In this document: in pieces, positions 1 through 9,514 of the stretch
Layout of the letters: every line of letters begins with the position of its first letter
Numbering within the stretch: the stretch's first letter is position 1
Source of the DNA: Trinickia soli
Lineage (GTDB): Bacteria; Pseudomonadota; Gammaproteobacteria; Burkholderiales; Burkholderiaceae
Length of the DNA stretch: 64,000 nt
Direction: 5' to 3'
Assembly (NCBI RefSeq): GCF_002879855.1
Contig: NZ_PNYB01000006.1
Span: 186,001-250,000 of the forward strand
Translations under genes and position numbers: made by a program
The notes under the pieces: model-generated
Told to the model about the DNA's origin: nothing
The model's database searches: none
The model's input: only the letters and a program-made list of their open reading frames with translations

Positions 1-1968
1 ATGCTTGAACAACACGCCGGCCGGAGCCGACTCACCGAATGTATCGATACCGATCACGCCGCCCTCGAGGCCGACGTACTTGCGCCAGAAATCGGTCACG
101 CCCGCTTCGATCGCAACGCGACGCACGCCCTTGGGCAACACGCCCTCGCGATACCCGGCGTCCTGGCGATCGTAGACCGTCGTCGACGGCATCGACACCA
201 CGCGCGCGGCGATGCCTTGCTGCGCAAGCGGCTCGACCGCGGCCAACGCGAGCTCGACCTCGGAGCCCGTGGCGATCAGGATGACCTTGCGCGCGACGAT
301 CTCGTCGTTCCAGTCGCGCAGTACGTAGCCGCCCTTCGCAATGTTCGCAATTTGCGCGTCGCTGCGCGGCGAGAACGGCAGATTCTGGCGGCTGAAGATC
401 AGACACGAGGGACCCTGGTGCTCGACCGACTGCGTCCAGGCGACCGCCGTCTCGACCGTATCGGCCGGACGCCAGACCTGAAGGTTCGGGATCAGACGCA
501 GGCTGGCGACGTGCTCGACCGATTGGTGCGTCGGACCGTCTTCGCCGAGACCGATCGAATCGTGCGTGAAAACGAAGATCGATGGCGACTTCATCAACGC
601 GGCCACGCGCAGCGCATTGCGGCTGTAATCGGAGAACGTCAGGAACGTGCCGCCGAACGCCTTGTAGCCGCCATGCAGCGCGATGCCGTTGATGACGGCG
701 CTCATGCCGAACTCGCGCACGCCGTAGTTGATATGGTTGCCCCACTGGATACCGTGCTCACCCGCGCGCACGGGCTTGCTGGCCTTCCAGTTCGTGAGGT
801 TCGAGCCGGTCAGGTCGGCCGAGCCGCCCAGCAACTCGGGCAGCGCGGCGGCCAGACCTTCGATCGCCTGCTGCGACGCCTTGCGCGTCGCCACCGTCTC
901 GGCGCGCTCGTTGGCTCCGGCAATGATCGCCTGCGCCTTGGCCGCCCAATCGGCCGGCAGCTTGCCGGCGGCGCGGCGCTCGAACTCGGCCGCTTGCTGC
1001 GGATACTTCGCGCGATACCGGGCGAACGTTTCGTTCCACGCCGCTTCGCGCTGCGCGCCCGCTGGCTTCGCATCCCATGCCGCGTACGCTTCCTGGGGGA
1101 TCACGAACGGTTCCCACTTCCAGCCGATCGCCTCGCGCGTCGCTGCGATTTCCTGTGCGCCGAGCGGCGCGCCGTGCGCGTCGTGACCGCCGGCCTTCGT
1201 CGGCGCACCCTTGCCGATGACAGTCTTGCAGCAGATCAGCGTGGGTTTGTCGGCGCGCTTCGCGCTGGCGATCGCGGCGTCGACCGCTTGCACGTCGTGG
1301 CCGTCGACGTCGCGAATCACATTCCAGCCGTAGGCCTCGAAGCGCTTGGGCGTGTCATCGCCGAACCAGTATTCGACATGACCGTCGATCGAAATGCCGT
1401 TGTCGTCGTAGAGCGCGATCAGCTTGTTCAGCTTGAGCGTTCCGGCCAGCGAGCATGCTTCGTGCGAAATGCCTTCCATCAGGCAGCCGTCGCCGAGGAA
1501 CACATACGTGTGATGGTCGACGATCGAGGCATCAGCCTGATTGAATTCGGCTGCCAACAACGATTCGGCGAGCGCCATGCCGACGGCGTTCGCCAAACCC
1601 TGGCCGAGCGGGCCCGTCGTCGTTTCGACGCCCGGCGTGATCCCGTACTCGGGATGGCCCGGGGTTTTCGAATGCAGCTGACGGAAGTTCTTGAGTTCGG
1701 AGAGCGGCAGATCGTAGCCCGTCAGATGCAGCAGCGAGTAGAGCAGCATCGAACCGTGACCGTTGGAGAGCACGAAGCGGTCGCGGTCGGCCCAGTGCGG
1801 GTTGGCCGGATTGTGCTTCAGATGGCGCGACCAAAGGGCGACGGCGATTTCGGCCATGCCCATCGGCATGCCCGGGTGGCCTGAGTTCGCTTGTTGCACG
1901 GCATCCATCGCGAGCGCGCGGATCGCGTTCGCCATGAGAGCGGTGGGAGCGGGAGACGAGGTCGTCAT
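1..1968 (-). CDS. tkt: Transketolase, 3' end cut by window edge
   Basis: Thiamine-diphosphate enzyme that moves two-carbon ketol units between sugar phosphates in the pentose phosphate pathway (and the Calvin cycle where present). Reading leftward from the ATG at 1968, the N-terminus contains [13 protein letters not shown], the classic transketolase signature. The frame stays open to base 1, giving 656 residues that end in [15 protein letters not shown], the conserved C-terminal region. Family members have about 660-690 residues, so only a short tail is missing. A TAGAAT-like -10 lies at 2107-2112 on this strand. The start is supported by family alignment. Large ORFs on the opposite strand here are shadows. 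Confidence 0.96.
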   Translation of the reverse strand, partial: MTTSSPAPTALMANAIRALAMDAVQQANSGHPGMPMGMAEIAVALWSRHLKHNPANPHWADRDRFVLSNGHGSMLLYSLLHLTGYDLPLSELKNFRQLHSKTPGHPEYGITPGVETTTGPLGQGLANAVGMALAESLLAAEFNQADASIVDHHTYVFLGDGCLMEGISHEACSLAGTLKLNKLIALYDDNGISIDGHVEYWFGDDTPKRFEAYGWNVIRDVDGHDVQAVDAAIASAKRADKPTLICCKTVIGKGAPTKAGGHDAHGAPLGAQEIAATREAIGWKWEPFVIPQEAYAAWDAKPAGAQREAAWNETFARYRAKYPQQAAEFERRAAGKLPADWAAKAQAIIAGANERAETVATRKASQQAIEGLAAALPELLGGSADLTGSNLTNWKASKPVRAGEHGIQWGNHINYGVREFGMSAVINGIALHGGYKAFGGTFLTFSDYSRNALRVAALMKSPSIFVFTHDSIGLGEDGPTHQSVEHVASLRLIPNLQVWRPADTVETAVAWTQSVEHQGPSCLIFSRQNLPFSPRSDAQIANIAKGGYVLRDWNDEIVARKVILIATGSEVELALAAVEPLAQQGIAARVVSMPSTTVYDRQDAGYREGVLPKGVRRVAIEAGVTDFWRKYVGLEGGVIGIDTFGESAPAGVLFKH

Positions 1969-2250
1969 GTCGGGTCCGGAGAACGAGTCGAGAAAGCGTG
2001 CGCGCGGTGGCCCGCTGCTCCGATGAAAGGCCGCCCGCGCGAGGGGGCGCATGCGCCGCGGCGCGAAGCGGCAGGAGAGCAAGCGGACAGGGCTGCAAAG
2101 CGTGCCATTCTAACAGATGGCGCCCGCACTATCCGCCCGCCTGCCCGGGTGCGCACCGGCCGGGCAGGCCCGTCGGCGCCTCTATAATGGGTTCATTGCG
2201 ACCGACCGATCTTCCCGTCCATCGTGTTCTCCCGCGCCGAGCCGCCGCTC

Positions 2251-3084
2251 ATGTTCCATCCCGCCCCTGGCGCCGTCTACGGTTTTCCGGGGGCGCGCCG
2301 TGTCGCCCATCTGCAATCGCCGCATCAGCGCATCGAGGTCTGGGACACGCCGCAGCTGGGCTTGCTGTTTACGCTCGACGGGCGGCCGATGACTTCGGTG
2401 GGCGACGAGTTCGTCTATCACGAGTGCATGGTGCATCCGGCCGCGCTCGCTCACCCGCAGCCGCGCCAGGCGCTCGTGCTCGGCGGCGGCGACGGCGGCG
2501 CGGCCCGGCAACTGCTTGCGCACCCGGGCATCGAGCGCATCGTCGTGGCCGAGCTCGACGAGGCTGTCCTCAGCATGGCGCGCGAGCATTTGGCCGATGT
2601 CCATCAGGGTGCGCTCGACCATCCACGCGTACGGATCGTCGTCGGCGACGCCGCGCGCTTCATTGCAACGACGGTGGAGCGCTTCGATCTCGTCGTATTC
2701 GATCTCACGCCGCCCGATTCGCCCGCCGCCGAACTTTACACGCCGGCCTTCTATCGGCGCTTGAAAACCGTGCTCGCGCCGTGCGCCATGCTCTCCATGC
2801 ACTTGGGCTCCGCCCAGTTCCACCTCGAACGAGCGGCAACGCTTGTCCGCGGTCTACGCGAAAGCTTCGCGCTCGTCGACGTGATGGCGGCGTTCGTCCC
2901 GTTGTACGGCTCGCTATGGCTCATGGCGCTCGCGAGCGATACGCTCGACGCCGCCTCGCTGTTCAAGCGCGACGTCGAAGAGCGGCTCGCGACCCGGGGC
3001 GTGAGCGGCCTGCGGTACTATGACGCCGCGCTCCATGCGGGCCTGTTCGCCCTGCCGCGCGGCCTGCGCGAGCAGCTGCGCTAG
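2251..3084 (+). CDS. speE: Spermidine/polyamine aminopropyltransferase
   Basis: Spermidine synthase family: transfers an aminopropyl group from decarboxylated S-adenosylmethionine to a diamine such as putrescine. The Rossmann core shows the nucleotide-binding motif VLGGGDGGAARQLL, then an acidic strand end (VVAELDEAVLSMA) and FDLVVFDLTPPDSPAA, where the catalytic Asp is expected. About 277 residues, near the family length. I chose the ATG at 2251; a GTG at 2224 would add nine residues. A TATAAT -10 lies at 2183-2188. It diverges from transketolase. The true polyamine substrate cannot be read from sequence. Confidence 0.88.
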   Translation: MFHPAPGAVYGFPGARRVAHLQSPHQRIEVWDTPQLGLLFTLDGRPMTSVGDEFVYHECMVHPAALAHPQPRQALVLGGGDGGAARQLLAHPGIERIVVAELDEAVLSMAREHLADVHQGALDHPRVRIVVGDAARFIATTVERFDLVVFDLTPPDSPAAELYTPAFYRRLKTVLAPCAMLSMHLGSAQFHLERAATLVRGLRESFALVDVMAAFVPLYGSLWLMALASDTLDAASLFKRDVEERLATRGVSGLRYYDAALHAGLFALPRGLREQLR

Positions 3085-3151
3085 CGGCGCATGCCGTCCA
3101 TAGGCAGCCGCGCACGCGCCGTTTCGCTGACCCAACCTCGTACGCCGTTTT

Positions 3152-3892
3152 ATGCCCCGCTTTTTTGTCGATTCGACTCTTGCCGCCGGTGACATTCTTA
3201 CGCTGCCCGACGAAGTGGCCCGGCACGTCCAGGTGCTGCGTCTGCAAGCCGGCGACGCGTTGACGCTGTTCAACGGCCAGGGCGGACAGCACGCGGCACG
3301 CCTCGTCGAAGTCGGACGGCGCAACGCGCTCGTCGAGATCGGCGCGCATGAAGGCGTCGAAGCCGAGCCGCCGTATTGCGTCACGCTCGCCCAGGGTATC
3401 GCGGGCGGCGACAAGATGGATTGGCTTATCGAGAAGGCGGTCGAACTCGGGGTGACGCAGATCGCGCCGCTGGTCACCGCGCGCGGCGTCGTGCGGCTGT
3501 CGGCCGAACGCGCTGCCCGGCGCCACGCCCATTGGCAAGGTATCGTGCGCGCGGCCTGCGAGCAGTGCGGGCGCAATCGGCTCCCCGAAGTGGAGCCGGC
3601 ACACGATCTGTCCAGGTGGCTCGACGCCTCGCCGGCGGCTGGTAACCCGAACGCGCTGCGCCTGATGCTGTCGCCGCGTGCGAGCCTCTCGTTCGATGCG
3701 CTGCCGGGCACGCCGCCCAGCGCGGGGATCGTTTTGCTGATTGGGCCCGAAGGGGGATTGTCGCCCGAGGAGGAAGCGGCTGCGGCCGCGCACGGCTTCA
3801 TCGGGCTGTCGCTGGGCCCCCGCGTGCTGCGCACGGAAACTGCCGGGATCGCCGTGCTGGCCGCCCTCGCGGCGCGGTGGGGCGGCTGGTGA
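3152..3892 (+). CDS. rsmE: 16S rRNA (uracil-1498-N3) methyltransferase RsmE
   Basis: Methylates N3 of U1498 in 16S rRNA using S-adenosylmethionine. The 246-residue protein has an N-terminal PUA-like RNA-binding segment (MPRFFVDS... DEVARHVQVLRL) and a C-terminal SPOUT knot methyltransferase domain with the SAM-binding motif LIGPEGGLSPEEE and the knot region LSLGPRVLRTETA, both diagnostic of RsmE. Length matches the family. It lies 67 bp after speE on the same strand, so co-transcription is possible. It converges with the barstar/RNase pair. Confidence 0.94.
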   Translation: MPRFFVDSTLAAGDILTLPDEVARHVQVLRLQAGDALTLFNGQGGQHAARLVEVGRRNALVEIGAHEGVEAEPPYCVTLAQGIAGGDKMDWLIEKAVELGVTQIAPLVTARGVVRLSAERAARRHAHWQGIVRAACEQCGRNRLPEVEPAHDLSRWLDASPAAGNPNALRLMLSPRASLSFDALPGTPPSAGIVLLIGPEGGLSPEEEAAAAAHGFIGLSLGPRVLRTETAGIAVLAALAARWGGW

Positions 3893-3937
3893 GCACGATA
3901 ATGAAAAGGCCCGCGTCCGCAGGCCCCTGGGAAAGCG

Positions 3938-3970
3938 CAGCGACGAGGGCGCCGCAGGCGCGCTCGTCGG
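3938..3970. repeat. Inverted repeat between convergent genes
   Basis: In the 85-bp gap between rsmE and the barstar gene, CGACGAG pairs with CTCGTCG, enclosing a second CGCC/GGCG pairing. There is no T-run on either side, so this is at best a weak or Rho-assisted stop, or a stabilising 3' hairpin, for the convergent transcripts. Confidence 0.4.
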
Positions 3971-3977
3971 AACGCAA

Positions 3978-4538
3978 TCAGGCGAACGAGTAGAACACGC
4001 GGAACGCAACCTTGCGCTCGGCCCAGAACTCGGCGGCTTCGCGGAACACGTCGAGCAACGTCTCGCGGCCTTCCTTGTCGAACTTCTGCGCGATCGGCAA
4101 CCCTTCGAGCACGATGACGAAGCCAGGCTGCGCGCCGGCCTTATGCACGAGATCGGTCAGGCAATCGTAGAGCGCGTCGTAGTTCTTGCCGAAGTGTTTC
4201 GGGAACAGGAACGACGTGGCGATGGTCTCGAGCACTTCCTGCTTCGATGCGGCCTGGCCGCAATAGGCAAACAGAAAATGCTGCTCGAGCCGCTGGGCCT
4301 CGTCGGCGAGATCCTGTACGCGAAACGCCCGGATCGACTGGACGATGTTCGGTCGCACGGTCGCGAAAAGGCTCATAGGCTCCTCGCTCGGTGAATGCCG
4401 GGATACCGCTTCATCCTGCAATGGCTGGCCGCGCTCGGCCGTGCGCATTTGCATGACGCGCTGGAAAAGATTGCCGTCGCCGGCCGCGAACAGATCCGTC
4501 GCGACGGGCGCTTCGTGCGCGTAAACGTTGTCGCTCAT
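3978..4538 (-). CDS. Barstar-family RNase inhibitor
   Basis: Cytoplasmic inhibitor of the guanyl RNase encoded just upstream. The C-terminal ~110 residues match the barstar fold; FPKHFGKNYDALYDCLTDL corresponds to the barstar helix that plugs the barnase active site. About 55 residues N-terminal to this domain have no recognised fold. Start is uncertain: ATG 4538 (MSDNVYAH) is chosen, with alternatives at ATG 4547 and TTG 4562. An internal ATG at 4376 sits directly behind GAGGAGCCT and would give a barstar-only protein of 132 residues. The gene follows the RNase gene almost without gap, so toxin and antidote are probably co-transcribed. Function is inferred from family and context. Confidence 0.85.
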   Translation of the reverse strand: MSDNVYAHEAPVATDLFAAGDGNLFQRVMQMRTAERGQPLQDEAVSRHSPSEEPMSLFATVRPNIVQSIRAFRVQDLADEAQRLEQHFLFAYCGQAASKQEVLETIATSFLFPKHFGKNYDALYDCLTDLVHKAGAQPGFVIVLEGLPIAQKFDKEGRETLLDVFREAAEFWAERKVAFRVFYSFA

Positions 4539-4554
4539 GCCGTTCATCCCGATA

Positions 4555-5010
4555 TCATTCAACTATGCGTTTAAAACTGGTGTAGTGGTCGTCTGAATAG
4601 AAGCAGTTGTCGATCCGCCGCAACGGGCCACCGCAAACGATGCGGCGCGCGCCGCGGTTTTTCGCTCGCGGCGTGGGGACCGTGTACTCATGGTAGTAAC
4701 CGCGCCGATGAGATGGCAGCAGCCGCTCGAAATTGCCGAACACGACGCCGTCCTTTGCATACGGATAGGGACCGCCCGCCGCGATCAGACTCAAGGTGTC
4801 GACCGCCTCGTGCGGCAACTGCGCCTGCTCGATCGTACCCGCCACAGCCCCAACCGCAGACTGTGGCGCCTCGCGCGCCCAGGCCACCGACGAAACGGCC
4901 AGAGCGCCAGCCGCACCGACGCCGGCCCACCCGGTTGAGGCCAGAACCGCGACGAACGCGCCCTGACGAACCCACTTACCCGCTCGTTCGCGTATCCCCG
5001 CGCGTGTCAT
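4555..5010 (-). CDS. Secreted guanyl-specific ribonuclease (RNase Sa/N1/T1, barnase-like)
   Basis: Small extracellular endoribonuclease cleaving RNA 3' of guanosine. The 151-residue product starts with a basic stretch and a hydrophobic segment ending near VAWA-REA, a signal peptide. The catalytic domain (about residues 70-151) closely matches Streptomyces RNase Sa: YYHEYTV carries the catalytic Glu (E108), RGARRIVCGG the two Args (R119, R123) and DDHYTSF the catalytic His (H142). Start ATG 5010 is preceded by AGGGA at a suitable distance; a TTG at 5016 is less likely. The barstar gene follows immediately. All catalytic residues are present, so it is probably active. It may serve nutrient scavenging or competition. 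Confidence 0.88.
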   Translation of the reverse strand: MTRAGIRERAGKWVRQGAFVAVLASTGWAGVGAAGALAVSSVAWAREAPQSAVGAVAGTIEQAQLPHEAVDTLSLIAAGGPYPYAKDGVVFGNFERLLPSHRRGYYHEYTVPTPRAKNRGARRIVCGGPLRRIDNCFYSDDHYTSFKRIVE

Positions 5011-5176
5011 CGGCAAGAGTTCCCTGCTGCTCGATCAGATGTGAACGACCACGAAAAGTGTAAGGGTATCTCTAACGGCACCCGGACGCAATCTTTGTAT
5101 GGAAAATGAAAGACTTAGCAGATTTTTCAGCCTGCCGATCGTCCTGTTTTTCTCTCACACAGGAGAAATTTATCTT

Positions 5177-5242
5177 ATGAAGGATAAACTAGTCGTGACG
5201 GTCGCCGATGCGGCGAGTCTTTGCCTCCTCGTCGCGGCATGA
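5177..5242 (+). CDS. Possible 21-residue small protein or leader peptide
   Basis: The ORF MKDKLVVTVADAASLCLLVAA is preceded by AGGAGAAATTTATCTT, a strong Shine-Dalgarno with an A/T-rich spacer, unusual for this genome. The second half is hydrophobic. It ends 58 bp before a perfect intrinsic terminator on the same strand, so the two may form one short transcript. No homologue is recognised. It could equally be the translated part of a small regulatory RNA, or chance. Confidence 0.35.
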   Translation: MKDKLVVTVADAASLCLLVAA

Positions 5243-5300
5243 CGCAAGTCGGAAACCGTCGTTTCACGCATTTGGGGCGGCAGTCTCTCTTTTCGTCCCG

Positions 5301-5331
5301 CGGCGTGCCCGCAACGGGCACGCCGTTTTTT
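5301..5331 (+). terminator. Perfect intrinsic terminator, rightward
   Basis: CGGCGTGCCCG, loop CAA, CGGGCACGCCG: an 11-bp perfect stem followed directly by six T. Only the + strand carries the T-run, so it does not serve maeB or the RNase gene. It must end a rightward transcript that starts inside this gap or reads in from further left. Confidence 0.85.
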
Positions 5332-5397
5332 CTTCTATGCGTGGGACTGCCGTGTGCTTCGGCCGAGCGCAGGGCTGGGCCGAAGTGGCTGGCGAAT

Positions 5398-7704
5398 TCA
5401 GCGCGCGGCGGCGCTGACGTCGGCCACGAGCAGCGCGGCCATGTTGACGATGCGGCGCACCGTTGCCGATTCGGTCAGCACATGGACCGGCTTGGCGGCG
5501 CCCAGCAAGATCGGGCCGATCGCGATGTTGTTGCCGGCCGCGGTCTTGAGCAGGTTGTAGGCGATATTGGCCGCGTCGATGTTCGGCAAGACGAGCAGGT
5601 TGGCCTCGCCTTCGAGCGTCGATTCGGGCAACACTTCACGACGCAATTCGGCATCGAGCGCGACGTCGCCGTGCATTTCGCCGTCGACCTGCAGGTCGGG
5701 CGCGCGTTGCTTGAGGATCTCGAGCGTGTCGCGCATCTTCTGCGCCGAAGGTGCATTGCTCGTCCCGAAATTCGAGTGCGAGACGAGCGCCACTTTCGGC
5801 TCGATGCCGAAGCGGCGCACTTCTTCCGCCGCCATGATCGTGATTTCGGCCAGCTCGGCCGGGGTCGGATCGACGTTCACATGCGTATCGACGAGGAAAA
5901 TCTGCCGCCCGGGCAATACGAGGCCGTTCATCGCACCGAAAACCGTGCAGCCTTCGCGTTTGCCGATGACCTGATTGATGAAGTGCAAATGACGGTGCGG
6001 CGTTGAAATCGTGCCGCAAATCATGCCGTCCGCCTCGCCCTTCTTCACGAGCATCGAGCCGATCAGCGTCGTGCGCCGGCGCATCTCGACCCTCGCCAAT
6101 TGCTGGCTGATGCCCTTGCGCGCCATCAGGTGGTAGTACTCCTGCCAGAACTCGCGATAGCGCTCGTCATGCTCGGTGTTGACGACCGTGTAATCGACAC
6201 CCGGCGTCAGCCGCAGGCCGTAGCGTTCGATCCGGTGCTCGATGACGGACGGGCGGCCGATCAGAATGGGGGTGGCGAGTTTCTCGTCGACGACGATCTG
6301 CACGGCGCGCAACACGCGCTCTTCCTCGCCCTCCGCGAAGACGATCCGCTTCTTGCTCGCTTCGACGCTGCGCGCCTGTTGGAAGATCGGCTTCATCGTC
6401 GTACCGCTGTGGTAGACGAACTGCTGCAGGTGCTGCTTGTACGCCTCCATGTCCTCGATCGGCCGCGTGGCGACGCCCGAATCCATGGCCGCCTGGGCGA
6501 CGGCCGGCGCGATCTTGACGATCAGGCGCGGATCGAACGGCTTCGGAATCAGGTACTCGGGACCGAACGAGAGATCCTGAATGCCATACGCGGTCGCGAC
6601 GATGTCGCTTTGCTCCTGGCGCGCGAGTTCGGCAATCGCATTGACGGCCGCGATCTCCATCTCGCGCGTGACCGTGGTCGCACCCGCATCGAGTGCGCCG
6701 CGGAAGATGAACGGGAAGCACAGGACGTTGTTGACCTGGTTCGGGTAATCGGTGCGCCCCGTCGCCAGAACGGCGTCCGGCCGCACTTCAAGCGCCAGCT
6801 CGGGCAGGATTTCGGGCGTGGGATTGGCGAGCGCGAGAATCAGCGGCTTGGCGGCCATGCCCTTGACCATCTCGGGCTTGAGCACACCGCCGGCCGACAG
6901 GCCGAGGAAAATATCGGCGCCTTCGATCACTTCGGCGAGCGTGCGCCCCGTCGTTTCGCGCGCGAAGCGTTCCTTGTCCGGGTCCATCAACTCGGTGCGG
7001 CCCTTGTAGACTACGCCAGCCAGATCCGTCACGAGGATGTTCTCGAGCGGCAGACCGAGATCGACGAGCAGGTCGAGACAGGCCAGCGCGGCGGCGCCAG
7101 CGCCCGAAGCGACGAGCTTGACCTTCGAGATGTCCTTGCCCACGACTTTGAGACCGTTCGTCACGGCCGCCGCGACGACAATCGCCGTACCGTGCTGATC
7201 GTCGTGGAAGACGGGGATCTTCATCCGCTTGCGGCATTCGCGCTCGACGATAAAGCAATCGGGCGCTTTGATGTCTTCGAGGTTGATCCCGCCGAAGGTC
7301 GGCTCGAGCGCGGCGATGACATCGACGAGCTTATGCGGGTCTGCTTCGTTCAATTCGATATCGAATACGTCGATGCCGGCGAACTTCTTGAACAACACGG
7401 CCTTGCCTTCCATCACCGGCTTCGACGCAAGCGGGCCGATGTTGCCGAGGCCCAGCACCGCCGTGCCGTTCGTCACGACGCCGACCAGATTGCTGCGCGC
7501 CGTGAAGCGGGCCGCGTTGAGCGGATTTTCGACAATCTCCTCGCACGCGAAGGCGACGCCGGGCGAATACGCGAGCGCGAGGTCGCGCTGGTTGATCATC
7601 TGCTTCGTCGGCGCGATGGCAATCTTGCCCGGCGAAGGAAATTCGTGATAATCGAGCGCGGCATCGCGCAGCTTCGCCTTGGCGGCAGCGGGGTTGGTAG
7701 ACAT
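5398..7704 (-). CDS. maeB: NADP-dependent malic enzyme with phosphotransacetylase-like domain
   Basis: Oxidatively decarboxylates malate to pyruvate, making NADPH. The 768-residue protein has the malic enzyme N-terminal domain ([15 protein letters not shown]), an NAD(P)-binding domain (about 160-390, with the [13 protein letters not shown] loop) and a C-terminal phosphotransacetylase-like domain (from about residue 430, [19 protein letters not shown]). This three-part architecture is typical of proteobacterial MaeB, where the C-terminal domain is regulatory, responding to acetyl-CoA in characterised members. ATG 7704 gives MSTNPAAA, the usual family start. Confidence 0.96.
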   Translation of the reverse strand: MSTNPAAAKAKLRDAALDYHEFPSPGKIAIAPTKQMINQRDLALAYSPGVAFACEEIVENPLNAARFTARSNLVGVVTNGTAVLGLGNIGPLASKPVMEGKAVLFKKFAGIDVFDIELNEADPHKLVDVIAALEPTFGGINLEDIKAPDCFIVERECRKRMKIPVFHDDQHGTAIVVAAAVTNGLKVVGKDISKVKLVASGAGAAALACLDLLVDLGLPLENILVTDLAGVVYKGRTELMDPDKERFARETTGRTLAEVIEGADIFLGLSAGGVLKPEMVKGMAAKPLILALANPTPEILPELALEVRPDAVLATGRTDYPNQVNNVLCFPFIFRGALDAGATTVTREMEIAAVNAIAELARQEQSDIVATAYGIQDLSFGPEYLIPKPFDPRLIVKIAPAVAQAAMDSGVATRPIEDMEAYKQHLQQFVYHSGTTMKPIFQQARSVEASKKRIVFAEGEEERVLRAVQIVVDEKLATPILIGRPSVIEHRIERYGLRLTPGVDYTVVNTEHDERYREFWQEYYHLMARKGISQQLARVEMRRRTTLIGSMLVKKGEADGMICGTISTPHRHLHFINQVIGKREGCTVFGAMNGLVLPGRQIFLVDTHVNVDPTPAELAEITIMAAEEVRRFGIEPKVALVSHSNFGTSNAPSAQKMRDTLEILKQRAPDLQVDGEMHGDVALDAELRREVLPESTLEGEANLLVLPNIDAANIAYNLLKTAAGNNIAIGPILLGAAKPVHVLTESATVRRIVNMAALLVADVSAAAR

Positions 7705-7881
7705 GAGTCGAAAGTCCAGTCTTCGTTACGCGGATTAGAATTAATACTCGACTGCATTGTAGCGCCAATCGCCCCCCCTGCCCGACCGCCTCGTCTGTCC
7801 GCTGGGGTGTGGCAAGCGCCGCAGGCCCGGCACGTTGGCGTGATGGCTGCGCTCGTGCCTCACCTTTACCGCAGGTCATTC

Positions 7882-8883
7882 ATGCCCCTTTCCGAGTTCT
7901 CGTTGATCGAGCGCTTCTTCGCCCGGCGCGCACGCCGCGGCCCGCAACGCGCCGTGCTCGGCATCGGCGACGATTGCGCGTTGATCGCACCCGCGGCCGG
8001 CGAAGTGCTCGCCGTTTCGACCGATATGCTTGTCGAAGGCCGCCACTTCCTGCCGAACGCCGACCCGCTCGCGCTCGGCCACAAGACGCTCGCCGTTAAT
8101 TTGTCGGATCTCGCCGCAATGGGCGCCAAGCCGCGTGCATTCACGCTCGCGCTCGCGCTCGAATCGCCCCGCGAAGCCTGGCTCGAAGCGTTCGCTGAAG
8201 GACTGTTCGCGCTCGCCGATCGATACGACTGCGAGCTGATCGGCGGCGACACCACGCGCGGCCCGTTGAACCTGTGCGTGACCGTATTTGGCGATGTGCC
8301 AGCGCAAGCCGCGTTGCGACGCGATGGCGCCCGCGATGGCGACGATGTCTGGGTCTCCGGCACACTGGGCGACGCGCGAGCCGGGCTCGGCCTCATGCGC
8401 GCAGAGTGGGACGCGAGCCTGTTCGACGAACGCGAACGCGCGTCGCTGCACGAGGCGCTCGATCGGCCCGAGCCGCGCATTGCGCTCGGACTCGCGCTGC
8501 GCGGCCTCGCGCATGCGGCGCTCGATGTGTCCGACGGTCTCGCCGGCGATTTGCTGCATATCCTCGAACGCTCGCGCATGCGGGCCGACGTCGATGTCGA
8601 CGCCGTGCCGCGCTCGCAAGCGCTGCGCAAACTGCCGCTCGATGTGCAGCGGCAATGTGCGCTTGCGGGCGGCGACGACTACGAGCTCATCTTCACCGCG
8701 CCGCCGCACGCGCGCGACGCGATCCTCGATGCCGGCGCCCGCGCGCAGGTCGCCGTGACGCGGATCGGTACAATAACGGCCCTGCGCCATGCGACAGACG
8801 AGCCGGCGATCACGTGGCGCGACGCGTCGCACGCACAGCTCTCCCTGACGCTGCACGGTTTTGACCATTTCGATGCAAACTGA
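7882..8883 (+). CDS. thiL: Thiamine-monophosphate kinase
   Basis: Phosphorylates thiamine monophosphate to the cofactor thiamine diphosphate, the last step of the pathway. The 333-residue protein starts MPLSEFSLIERFF and has IGDDCALI (metal/ATP-binding), STDMLVEGRHF, KTLAVNLSDLAAMGA and the C-terminal GGDDYELIFT, all hallmarks of the PurM/ThiL superfamily. Its end overlaps pgpA by 11 bp, so the two are translationally coupled. Codons in this frame upstream of 7882 belong to a shadow of maeB. Confidence 0.95.
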   Translation: MPLSEFSLIERFFARRARRGPQRAVLGIGDDCALIAPAAGEVLAVSTDMLVEGRHFLPNADPLALGHKTLAVNLSDLAAMGAKPRAFTLALALESPREAWLEAFAEGLFALADRYDCELIGGDTTRGPLNLCVTVFGDVPAQAALRRDGARDGDDVWVSGTLGDARAGLGLMRAEWDASLFDERERASLHEALDRPEPRIALGLALRGLAHAALDVSDGLAGDLLHILERSRMRADVDVDAVPRSQALRKLPLDVQRQCALAGGDDYELIFTAPPHARDAILDAGARAQVAVTRIGTITALRHATDEPAITWRDASHAQLSLTLHGFDHFDAN

Positions 8884-9445
8884 CCCGACGCTTCCCGGCG
8901 GCCCGCCGACAACGCCGCCCACACCGCCCACACGGCCTTATGCGCCGCCGCCCCCGCCGCAGAAGCGGCGCGCGAGCGCGCGCTTCATGCTGTCGCACCC
9001 CTTGCATCTCATTTCGCTCGGCTTTGGCAGCGGGCTCTCGCCCGTCATGCCGGGCACGATGGGTACGCTGTTCGCCTGGGCGTCGTTCGCGGCACTCGAT
9101 GCGCGCCTGACCATCATCGAATGGGCGCTGCTCATCGTCGTCGGGTTCGTGGCCGGCATCTACATCACCGGCTTCACCGCGCGCAAGCTCGGCACCGACG
9201 ATCCATCGCCCGTCGTATGGGACGAAATCGTCGCGTTCTGGCTCGTGCTGCTATTCGTTACGCCCGAAACGTTCGTCGGTCAGTTGTGGGCGTTCGTCGT
9301 GTTCCGAATCTTCGACATGGTCAAGCCGCCGCCGATCCGGTACTTCGATCGCCACGTCAAAGGCGGCTTCGGCATCATGCTCGACGACCTCGTCGCCGCA
9401 TTTTTCACGCTACTCGTCATCGCCCTGTGGCGTATGACGATCTGA
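8873..9445 (+). CDS. pgpA: Phosphatidylglycerophosphatase A
   Basis: Inner-membrane lipid phosphatase that dephosphorylates phosphatidylglycerol phosphate to phosphatidylglycerol. The 190-residue protein shows the PgpA signature FGSGLSPVMPGTMGTLFAW, an acidic metal site in PVVWDEIVAFWLVLLF, and FDMVKPPPIRYFD, with several hydrophobic helices. Residues ~7-30 form an unusually Pro-rich cytoplasmic leader (long PP runs, then QKRR). ATG 8873 overlaps the thiL stop; thiL-pgpA is a frequent gene pair. Confidence 0.94.
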   Translation: MQTDPTLPGGPPTTPPTPPTRPYAPPPPPQKRRASARFMLSHPLHLISLGFGSGLSPVMPGTMGTLFAWASFAALDARLTIIEWALLIVVGFVAGIYITGFTARKLGTDDPSPVVWDEIVAFWLVLLFVTPETFVGQLWAFVVFRIFDMVKPPPIRYFDRHVKGGFGIMLDDLVAAFFTLLVIALWRMTI

Positions 9446-9514
9446 TCCGCCAGGCGGCCGCTGCGAACGGCGCCGCCCGTGTCATTTCAACCTCGATCTC
9501 ACCGAGACCACGCG

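Larger units (their letters stand above)
5011..5397. other. Intergenic region with an orphan rightward unit
   Basis: This 387-bp gap lies between the RNase start and the maeB stop, both leftward genes. It holds the RNase leader (5011 to about 5060), an AT-richer stretch (5090-5180), a short rightward ORF with a strong Shine-Dalgarno, and a perfect rightward intrinsic terminator. I see no convincing sigma70 promoter. Confidence 0.6.

Noticed and set aside
1-1884. 627-codon rightward open frame
   Set aside because: Exact antisense of transketolase, Arg-rich, no start signal; a GC-skew shadow.
5398-7704. MaeB-phosphotransacetylase fusion as a novelty
   Set aside because: This architecture is normal for proteobacterial MaeB.
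6100-7881. Very long rightward frame running into thiL
   Set aside because: The part before 7882 is antisense to maeB; only the MPLSEFS start matches ThiL.
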